NCBI RefSeq assembly: GCF_002803075.1
Contig: NZ_NNBK01000011.1
Coordinates: 62,001 to 126,000 of the forward strand
Direction of reading: 5' to 3'
Length of the DNA: 64,000 bases
From: Streptomyces sp. CB01373
GTDB taxonomy: Bacteria > Actinomycetota > Actinomycetes > Streptomycetales > Streptomycetaceae
In this document: positions 58,184 to 64,000 of the stretch, in pieces
Numbering within the stretch: position 1 is the first letter of the stretch
Layout: the number at the start of each line of letters is the position of its first letter
Notes under the pieces: generated by a model
The model's database searches: none
Seen by the model: the letters and a program-made list of their open reading frames with translations, nothing else
Told to the model about the DNA's origin: nothing
Position numbers and translations under genes: made by a program

Positions 58184-59542
58184 GTGCACAGCCATGACGA
58201 AGCGCTCACCAAGGTGGTCATCGACCACGTCCAGTACCGGCTGGCCCTCGATCCGGTGCCGCTGGGCAGGCTCGGCGACGCCTCGGAACTGGAGACCGCC
58301 CTCAAGGAGGCCATCGGCACCGGCCCCGCGGCCGCCGACGACGTGCTGCGCCTGTACGCGGAGCACATCGAGCCCACCGTGGTCTCCTGCGACAGCCCGC
58401 GCTTCCTCTCCTTCATCCCCGGAGCCCCCACCAAGGCCGCCGCCCTCTTCGACATGGTGCTGTCGGCCTCCTCCCTGCACGGTGTGTCCTGGCTGGAGGC
58501 CTCGGGCGCCATCGCCGCCGAGAACCAGGTGCTCCGGCTGCTCGCCGACCTCGCCGGCCTGCCCGCCCAGGCGGGCGGCTGTTTCGTGAGCGGCGGCTCG
58601 GCGGGCAACCTCTCCGGCCTCGTCGTCGCCCGCGACACCGCCCGCACCGCGACCGGTGAACCGGTGGCCCGCCCGCGGATCGCGGTCAGCTCCCAGGCCC
58701 ACTCCTCGATCGGCAACACGCTGCGCATCATCGGTGTGGAGGCCCTGGTCGTCCCGGTCGACGACCACCGCCTCACCGGCGAGGCCGTGCGTGCCGCCCT
58801 CGCCGCCGACCCGTCCCCCGAGGACGTCATCGCCGTGGTCGCCACGGCCGGCACCACCAACGCGGGCATCATCGACGACCTCACCGGCATCGCCGAGGTC
58901 GCCCAGGAGTACGGCCTCTGGTTCCACGTCGACGCGGCCTACGGCGGCGGCGCGCTCTTCTCCCCGGAGCTGCGCGGGAGATTCGCCGGCATCGAGCACG
59001 CCGACTCCCTGGTCGTCGACCCGCACAAGTGGATGTACGCGCCCTTCGACTGCGGCGCCCTGCTCTACCGCGACCCCGCCCTGGCCCGCGCCGTGCACAC
59101 CCAGGACGCCTCCTACCTGGACTGCATCCACACCGACGCCCCGCAGGAGTGGAACCCCAGCGACTACGCCTACCACCTCACCCGGCGGCCCCGCGGCCTG
59201 CCGCTGTGGTTCTCCCTGGCCGTCCACGGCACCGACGCCTACCGTGACGCCGTCGACGCGACCCGTCGCATCGCCCTGGAGTCGGCCGGTCTGATACGCG
59301 CCGCCGACGGCCTCGAACTGATCCGCGACCCCGAGCTCTCCGTCGTCCTGTTCCGCCGCGCCGGCTGGGCCCGGGACGACTACTACGCCTGGTCGAAGGA
59401 GCTGCTGGAGCGCCAGATCGCCTTCGTGACGCCCACCGTCTGGGAGGGTGAGACGGTGGCCCGCTTCGCCTTCCTCCACCCCGGCATCACCCTCGACGCG
59501 GTCAGCGAGATCCTCGCCACCATGACCGTCCCCGCCGGCTGA
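58184..59542 (+). CDS. PLP-dependent amino acid decarboxylase, group II type
   Basis: 452 residues, fold-type I of the aromatic/glutamate decarboxylase group. PLP lysine K282 in VVDPHKWMYAPFDCGALLYR, HVDAAYGGGALFSPE with D250, TAGTTNAGIIDDLTGIAE, and a stacking His at 173 (SSQAHSSIGNT). The phosphate loop is CFVSGGSAGNLSGL. Likely decarboxylates an amino acid such as an aromatic one or the product of the M20 hydrolase; the substrate is not fixed. GTG 58184 with GGAGG 6 nt upstream. Confidence 0.88.
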   Translation: MHSHDEALTKVVIDHVQYRLALDPVPLGRLGDASELETALKEAIGTGPAAADDVLRLYAEHIEPTVVSCDSPRFLSFIPGAPTKAAALFDMVLSASSLHGVSWLEASGAIAAENQVLRLLADLAGLPAQAGGCFVSGGSAGNLSGLVVARDTARTATGEPVARPRIAVSSQAHSSIGNTLRIIGVEALVVPVDDHRLTGEAVRAALAADPSPEDVIAVVATAGTTNAGIIDDLTGIAEVAQEYGLWFHVDAAYGGGALFSPELRGRFAGIEHADSLVVDPHKWMYAPFDCGALLYRDPALARAVHTQDASYLDCIHTDAPQEWNPSDYAYHLTRRPRGLPLWFSLAVHGTDAYRDAVDATRRIALESAGLIRAADGLELIRDPELSVVLFRRAGWARDDYYAWSKELLERQIAFVTPTVWEGETVARFAFLHPGITLDAVSEILATMTVPAG

Positions 59543-59569
59543 CGAATCAGGCGGCCGATCACCTCTGGT

Positions 59570-59597
59570 TTGACGTGCGTCACTCGCGGGGTAATAT
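59570..59597 (+). promoter_or_regulatory. Candidate S10 operon promoter
   Basis: TTGACG (59570-59575) and TAATAT (59592-59597) with a 16-bp spacer. The gap up to rpsJ leaves a leader of about 375 nt. Confidence 0.6.
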
Positions 59598-59894
59598 CCC
59601 CGGCCCGATTGGCCAGGCCGCCGTCCGCTGTGGCAGACTGTCCGAGTTGCTCGGTCGAGCGTTGATGCTGCGCGCCTCCCGCCGGGAGGACCGGAAGCGA
59701 GTCCCACGGTACTCGTCGCCCTAACTGCCTCACGGCAGCGCTGGGGCGGACGTACGGGAATCTTCCGGGAAGTGTGGGCGCGACGCCGGCCAGGCACCCG
59801 GTGGGCCTTCGCCCCCGGCTCGCGGAACCGGTGGGGACCGTGCGCAATCCCGATGGGATGTTCGAAACAAGGGGCATCCATGTCAGCGGGAGCG

Positions 59895-59919
59895 CGACAC
59901 ACCCGACCGCGTGGGTCGG
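59895..59919 (+). promoter_or_regulatory. Hairpin element in the rpsJ leader, shared with the rpsL leader
   Basis: A 25-nt match to 44078-44102, CCGACC / GGTCGG around GCGTG, ending 60 nt before rpsJ. The matching position ahead of two separate r-protein operons makes chance unlikely. Confidence 0.8.
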
Positions 59920-59979
59920 AGAAGGCCAAGGGAGCGCCGGGTTCCGGAGCGTAAGAAGAGACAGGACTACGAAGTAGCC

Positions 59980-60288
59980 ATGGCGGGACAGAAGATCCGC
60001 ATCCGGCTCAAGGCCTACGACCACGAGGTCATCGACTCTTCGGCGAAGAAGATCGTCGAGACGGTGACCCGTACTGGTGCGTCGGTCGCGGGCCCGGTGC
60101 CGCTGCCCACTGAGAAGAACGTGTACTGCGTCATCAAGTCGCCGCACAAGTACAAGGACTCGCGCGAGCACTTCGAGATGCGCACGCACAAGCGCCTGAT
60201 CGACATCCTCGACCCGACCCCCAAGACCGTTGACTCTCTGATGCGACTCGACCTCCCGGCCGGTGTCGACATCGAGATCAAGCTCTGA
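59980..60288 (+). CDS. rpsJ: 30S ribosomal protein S10 (NusE)
   Basis: 102 residues, MAGQKIRIRLKAYDHEVIDS to DIEIKL. Signature GPVPLPTEKNVYCVIKSPH followed by KDSREHFEMRTHKRLIDI. Also partners NusB and NusG in antitermination. ATG 59980 is chosen over 59911 because family proteins start here. First gene of the S10 operon. Confidence 0.97.
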   Translation: MAGQKIRIRLKAYDHEVIDSSAKKIVETVTRTGASVAGPVPLPTEKNVYCVIKSPHKYKDSREHFEMRTHKRLIDILDPTPKTVDSLMRLDLPAGVDIEIKL

Positions 60289-60305
60289 GGCCGGTGATCT
60301 GAGAG

Positions 60306-60950
60306 ATGACAAAGCAGATCAAGGGCATCCTGGGCGAGAAGCTCGGCATGACGCAGGTGTGGGACGAGAACAACCGTGTCGTCCCGGTCACCGTCGTCAA
60401 GGCCGGCCCCAACGTCGTCACCCAGGTTCGTACGAACGACGTCGACGGCTACGAGTCGGTCCAGATCGCCTTCGGCGAGATCGACCCGCGCAAGGTGAAC
60501 AAGCCCCTCAAGGGCCACTTCGCCAAGGCCGACGTCACCCCCCGTCGTCACCTCGTCGAGATCCGCACCGCGGACGCCGCCGAGTACACCCTCGGCCAGC
60601 AGATCACCGCTGAGGTGTTCGAGGCCGGCGTGAAGGTCGACGTCACCGGCAAGAGCAAGGGCAAGGGCTTCGCCGGTGTCATGAAGCGCCACAACTTCCG
60701 TGGCCTCGGCGCCGGACACGGCACCCAGCGCAAGCACCGCTCGCCCGGTTCCATCGGCGGCTGCGCCACCCCGGGCCGTGTGTTCAAGGGCCTCCGCATG
60801 GCGGGTCGCATGGGCAACGAGCGGGTCACCACCCAGAACCTGACCGTCCACGCCGTTGACGCGGAGAAGGGTCTGCTGCTCATCAAGGGCGCGGTTCCCG
60901 GTCCGAACGGCGGCCTCGTCCTGGTCCGCACCGCGGCCAAGGGGGCCTGA
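60306..60950 (+). CDS. rplC: 50S ribosomal protein L3
   Basis: 214 residues, MTKQIKGILGEKLGMTQVWD. Family block KGKGFAGVMKRHNFRGLGAG, then HGTQRKHRSPGSIGGCATPG. One of the early 23S binders. ATG 60306, 17 bp after rpsJ. Confidence 0.97.
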   Translation: MTKQIKGILGEKLGMTQVWDENNRVVPVTVVKAGPNVVTQVRTNDVDGYESVQIAFGEIDPRKVNKPLKGHFAKADVTPRRHLVEIRTADAAEYTLGQQITAEVFEAGVKVDVTGKSKGKGFAGVMKRHNFRGLGAGHGTQRKHRSPGSIGGCATPGRVFKGLRMAGRMGNERVTTQNLTVHAVDAEKGLLLIKGAVPGPNGGLVLVRTAAKGA

Positions 60951-60958
60951 GGTAACCG

Positions 60959-61618
60959 ATGAGCACTGTTGACATCCTTTCGCCTGCCGGCGAGAAGACC
61001 GGAAGCGTCGAGCTCCCCGCGGAGATCTTCGGCGTGGAGAAGATCAGCATCCCGCTGATCCACCAGGTCGTCGTCGCGCAGAACGCCGCTGCCCGCCAGG
61101 GCACGCACAAGACCAAGCGTCGCGGTGAAGTCCGTGGTGGTGGCAAGAAGCCGTACCGCCAGAAGGGCACCGGTCGCGCCCGTCAGGGTTCGACCCGCGC
61201 GCCGCAGTTCGCCGGTGGTGGCGTCGTCCACGGCCCGCAGCCGCGTGACTACTCCCAGCGGACCCCGAAGAAGATGAAGGCCGCGGCCCTGCGCCACGCC
61301 CTCACCGACCGGGCCCGCCACAGCCGCATCCACGTCGTCACCGGCGTGGTCGAGGGCGAGACCCCCTCCACGAAGTCCGCCAGGACGCTGTTCGGCAAGA
61401 TCTCGGAGCGCAAGAACCTGCTCCTGGTCGTCGACCGCGCCGACGAGGCCGCGTGGCTGTCCGCCCGCAACCTGCCCCAGGTCCACATCCTGGAGCCGGG
61501 CCAGCTGAACACGTACGACGTTCTCGTCTCGGACGACGTGGTCTTCACCAAGGCCGCTTTCGAGTCCTTCGTCGCCGGCCCGAACAAGGCCAACGACAAC
61601 GAAGGGAGCGAGGCCTGA
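60959..61618 (+). CDS. rplD: 50S ribosomal protein L4
   Basis: 219 residues, MSTVDILSPAGEKTGSVELP. The tunnel-lining loop GEVRGGGKKPYRQKGTGRAR and QGSTRAPQFAGGGVVHGP is intact. In E. coli L4 represses the S10 operon; whether that applies here is unknown. ATG 60959, 8 bp after rplC; ends in a TGATG overlap with rplW. Confidence 0.97.
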   Translation: MSTVDILSPAGEKTGSVELPAEIFGVEKISIPLIHQVVVAQNAAARQGTHKTKRRGEVRGGGKKPYRQKGTGRARQGSTRAPQFAGGGVVHGPQPRDYSQRTPKKMKAAALRHALTDRARHSRIHVVTGVVEGETPSTKSARTLFGKISERKNLLLVVDRADEAAWLSARNLPQVHILEPGQLNTYDVLVSDDVVFTKAAFESFVAGPNKANDNEGSEA

Positions 61619-62037
61619 TGGCTACGCGTCACCCGAGCATCGCCTCGAAGGCTGCCAAGGCCGCCAAGGCCGCGCGTGTCGCCAAGGCGCGCCGCCACGC
61701 CGCCGAGGGCAAGAACACCGTCGAGACCCCGCTGAGCAAGTCGTACACGGACCCCCGTGACGTTCTGCTCAAGCCGGTCGTCTCGGAGAAGAGCTACGCG
61801 CTCCTCGACGAGAACAAGTACACGTTCATCGTCGACCCGAACGCCAACAAGACCCAGATCAAGCAGGCCGTGCAGGCGGTCTTCGAGGTCAAGGTCACCG
61901 GGGTCAACACGATCAACCGCCAGGGCAAGCGCAAGCGCACCAAGACCGGCTTCGGTCAGCGCTCCGCCACCAAGCGCGCGATCGTGACCCTCGCCGAGGG
62001 CGACCGTATCGACATCTTCGGCGGTCCGACCGCCTGA
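61618..62037 (+). CDS. rplW: 50S ribosomal protein L23
   Basis: 139 residues. The family core (DPRDVLLKPVVSEKSYALLD, KYTFIVDPNANKTQIKQAVQ) is preceded by an Ala/Lys-rich extension of about 40 residues that is a Streptomyces trait. L23 is the tunnel-exit docking site for trigger factor and SRP. ATG overlaps the rplD stop. Confidence 0.95.
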   Translation: MATRHPSIASKAAKAAKAARVAKARRHAAEGKNTVETPLSKSYTDPRDVLLKPVVSEKSYALLDENKYTFIVDPNANKTQIKQAVQAVFEVKVTGVNTINRQGKRKRTKTGFGQRSATKRAIVTLAEGDRIDIFGGPTA

Positions 62038-62077
62038 CGGCGGTCCGGATCGTCCGATATCGGACGAGGACTGAGAA

Positions 62078-62914
62078 ATGGGAATCCGCAAGTACAAGCC
62101 GACTACGCCGGGCCGTCGTGGCGCCAGCGTCGCCGACTTCGTCGAGGTCACGCGGTCCACGCCGGAGAAGTCGCTGGTCCGTCCCCTGCACAGCAAGGGC
62201 GGCCGTAACAATTCCGGTCGTGTGACCGTTCGCCACCAGGGTGGCGGACACAAGCGCGCCTACCGTGTGATCGACTTCCGTCGTCACGACAAGGACGGCG
62301 TGCCGGCGAAGGTCGCGCACATCGAGTACGACCCCAACCGCACCGCGCGCATCGCGCTGCTGCACTACGCCGACGGCGAGAAGCGCTACATCCTCGCCCC
62401 GCGCAACCTGCAGCAGGGCGACCGTGTGGAGAACGGTCCCGGGGCCGACATCAAGCCGGGCAACAACCTGGCCCTCCGCAACATCCCGGTCGGTACCACG
62501 ATCCACGCGATCGAGCTCCGTCCCGGTGGCGGTGCCAAGTTCGCCCGCTCCGCCGGTGCCTCCGTGCAGCTGCTCGCGAAGGAGGGCACGATGGCCCACC
62601 TCCGCATGCCCTCCGGTGAGATCCGCCTGGTCGACCAGCGCTGCCGCGCCACGGTCGGCGAGGTCGGCAACGCCGAGCAGAGCAACATCAACTGGGGCAA
62701 GGCCGGCCGCAAGCGGTGGCTGGGCGTCCGCCCGACCGTCCGTGGTGTGGTCATGAACCCGGTGGACCACCCGCACGGTGGTGGTGAGGGCCGGACCTCC
62801 GGTGGCCGTCACCCGGTGTCCCCGTGGGGCAAGAAGGAAGGCCGTACTCGTTCGCCCAAGAAGGCGTCGAACAAGTACATCGTCCGCCGCCGCAAGACGA
62901 ACAAGAAGCGCTAA
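62078..62914 (+). CDS. rplB: 50S ribosomal protein L2
   Basis: 278 residues, MGIRKYKPTTPGRRGASVAD. Signature VRGVVMNPVDHPHGGGEGR with the essential His near the peptidyl-transferase centre. ATG 62078, 40 bp after rplW. Confidence 0.97.
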   Translation: MGIRKYKPTTPGRRGASVADFVEVTRSTPEKSLVRPLHSKGGRNNSGRVTVRHQGGGHKRAYRVIDFRRHDKDGVPAKVAHIEYDPNRTARIALLHYADGEKRYILAPRNLQQGDRVENGPGADIKPGNNLALRNIPVGTTIHAIELRPGGGAKFARSAGASVQLLAKEGTMAHLRMPSGEIRLVDQRCRATVGEVGNAEQSNINWGKAGRKRWLGVRPTVRGVVMNPVDHPHGGGEGRTSGGRHPVSPWGKKEGRTRSPKKASNKYIVRRRKTNKKR

Positions 62915-62926
62915 GGACGGGTTGAG

Positions 62927-63208
62927 ATGCCGCGTAGCTTGAAGAAGGGGCCCTTCGTCGACGACCACCTGAGCAAGAAGGTGGACTCGCAGAACGAAGC
63001 CGGCACCAAGAACGTCATCAAGACCTGGTCCCGCCGCTCGATGATCATCCCGGCCATGCTGGGTCACACGATCGCGGTGCACAACGGCAAGACCCACATT
63101 CCGGTGTTCGTCACCGAGTCGATGGTCGGCCACAAGCTCGGCGAGTTCTCGCCGACGCGCACCTTCCGGGGTCACGTCAAGGACGACCGGAAGTCGAAGC
63201 GCCGCTAG
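62927..63208 (+). CDS. rpsS: 30S ribosomal protein S19
   Basis: 93 residues, MPRSLKKGPFVDDHLSKKVD. Family end GHKLGEFSPTRTFRGHVKDD. ATG 62927, 12 bp after rplB. Binds the 30S head with S13. Confidence 0.97.
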   Translation: MPRSLKKGPFVDDHLSKKVDSQNEAGTKNVIKTWSRRSMIIPAMLGHTIAVHNGKTHIPVFVTESMVGHKLGEFSPTRTFRGHVKDDRKSKRR

Positions 63209-63259
63209 TCAGCGGGGTGAAAGACCATGACGAACGTGTCAAACACTGAAGGGACAACC

Positions 63260-63607
63260 ATGGAAGCCAGGGCCCAGGCGCGGTACATCCGCGTCACGCC
63301 CATGAAGGCCCGCCGTGTGGTGGACCTCATCCGTGGCATGGACGCCACGGAGGCTCAGGCGGTCCTGCGTTTCGCCCCGCAGGCCGCGAGCGTGCCGGTC
63401 GGCAAGGTGCTGGACAGCGCCATCGCCAACGCCGCGCACAACTACGACCACACCGACGTCGACAGCCTCTACATCGCCGAGGCGTACGTCGACGAGGGTC
63501 CGACCCTGAAGCGGTTCCGGCCGCGTGCCCAGGGCCGTGCCTACCGGATCCGCAAGCGGACCAGCCACATCACCGTGGTCGTCAGCAGCAAGGAAGGAAC
63601 CCGGTAA
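63260..63607 (+). CDS. rplV: 50S ribosomal protein L22
   Basis: 115 residues from MEARAQARYIRVTPMKARRV; the tunnel beta-hairpin is GPTLKRFRPRAQGRAYRIRK. ATG 63260 has AAGGGA 5-6 nt upstream and gives the usual family length. An in-frame ATG at 63227 (MTNVSNTEGTT) also has a purine-rich site and would add 11 residues. Stop overlaps rpsC by one base. Confidence 0.93.
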   Translation: MEARAQARYIRVTPMKARRVVDLIRGMDATEAQAVLRFAPQAASVPVGKVLDSAIANAAHNYDHTDVDSLYIAEAYVDEGPTLKRFRPRAQGRAYRIRKRTSHITVVVSSKEGTR

Positions 63608-64000
63608 TGGGCCAGAAGGTAAACCCGCATGGGTTCCGGCTCGGTGTCACGACCGACTTCAAGTCGCGTTGGTACGCCGACAAGCTGTACAAGGACTACG
63701 TCAAGGAAGACGTCGCCATCCGTCGGATGATGACGTCCGGCATGGAGCGCGCCGGCATCTCCAAGGTGGAGATCGAGCGCACCCGTGACCGTGTCCGCGT
63801 GGACATCCACACCGCGCGTCCGGGCATCGTCATCGGCCGCCGTGGCGCCGAGGCCGACCGCATCCGCGGCGACCTCGAGAAGCTCACGGGCAAGCAGGTC
63901 CAGCTGAACATCCTCGAGGTCAAGAACCCCGAGACGGACGCTCAGCTCGTGGCCCAGGCCGTTGCCGAGCAGCTCTCCTCCCGCGTCTCCTTCCGCCGTG
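63607..64000 (+). CDS. rpsC: 30S ribosomal protein S3, 5' part only
   Basis: 131 codons before the right edge, MGQKVNPHGFRLGVTTDFKS. The KH domain GIVIGRRGAEADRIRGDLEK is visible. ATG 63607 overlaps the rplV stop (TAATG). The gene continues beyond the window; the S10 operon order is standard. Confidence 0.96.
   Translation, partial: MGQKVNPHGFRLGVTTDFKSRWYADKLYKDYVKEDVAIRRMMTSGMERAGISKVEIERTRDRVRVDIHTARPGIVIGRRGAEADRIRGDLEKLTGKQVQLNILEVKNPETDAQLVAQAVAEQLSSRVSFRR

Larger units (their letters stand above)
59543..59979 (+). other. 437-bp leader region of the S10 operon
   Basis: No gene. It holds a promoter (59570-59597), several GC-rich stems such as GGTACTCG-flanked sequence near 59710 and CTGCC/GGCAG around 59725-59735, and the hairpin shared with the rpsL leader (59895-59919). 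A long structured leader suits r-protein autoregulation, but the regulator is not identified. Confidence 0.65.

Overview
This window is high-GC actinobacterial chromosome, almost certainly Streptomyces. Evidence: third codon positions strongly biased to G/C, many GTG starts (and a TTG start for rpoB), a 1161-residue RpoB and 1299-residue RpoC of Streptomyces type, a NusG with a long acidic N-terminus, and a gene order matching the conserved core of Streptomyces chromosomes (kor / second nuo cluster / rpmG / murB / secE-nusG / rplKA / rplJL / rpoBC / rpsLG-fusA-tuf / gdhA / S10 operon). I cannot name the species.

Layout. 1-4295 (minus strand): the start of a 2-oxoacid:ferredoxin oxidoreductase alpha subunit (korA), a LuxR-type response regulator and two tandem paralogous sensor kinases. 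4511-14354 (plus): a ten-gene complex I cluster nuoA-B-C-H-I-J-K-L-M-N, tightly overlapping, with nuoD, E, F and G missing as a block; NuoC carries a long repeat-bearing disordered tail. 14644-18377: htpX, a YccF membrane protein, an APC permease, a GlsB/YeaQ protein and a YajQ protein. 18620: tRNA-Tyr, followed by an accessory patch (19.0-21.3 kb) of DUF1990, small membrane proteins, a gene remnant and a tandem repeat. 21.3-23.4 kb: an NAD(P)-binding protein and an amidohydrolase that has lost catalytic residues. 23.65-26.2 kb: tRNA-Thr, tRNA-Met, rpmG, two hot-dog dehydratase-like genes and murB. 26.3-29.4 kb: a DsbA-like lipoprotein, an adenosine deaminase-family enzyme and an aspartate aminotransferase.

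29.7-48.5 kb is the transcription/translation core: tRNA-Trp, secE, nusG, rplK, rplA, a lipoprotein gene, rplJ with a leader attenuator, rplL, rpoB, rpoC, a DUF1707 protein, rpsL, rpsG, fusA and tuf. 48.8-59.5 kb is a variable insert between the str and S10 operons: a secreted GH115 alpha-glucuronidase with a CGAA/TTCG operator-like palindrome, a PH-domain-like membrane protein, gdhA, and a divergent catabolic-looking cluster (M20 amidohydrolase plus MHS transporter, against a GntR regulator plus PLP decarboxylase). 59.6-64.0 kb is the start of the S10 operon (rpsJ, rplC, rplD, rplW, rplB, rpsS, rplV, rpsC cut by the window edge).

The most unusual things are the complex I cluster without nuoDEFG beside a ferredoxin-linked oxidoreductase, the three-copy motif in the NuoC tail, a 25-nt hairpin element shared by the leaders of the str and S10 operons, the catalytically depleted amidohydrolase, and the GntR/decarboxylase/M20/MFS cluster with a palindromic operator candidate. 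No CRISPR array, rRNA or intact mobile element was seen.
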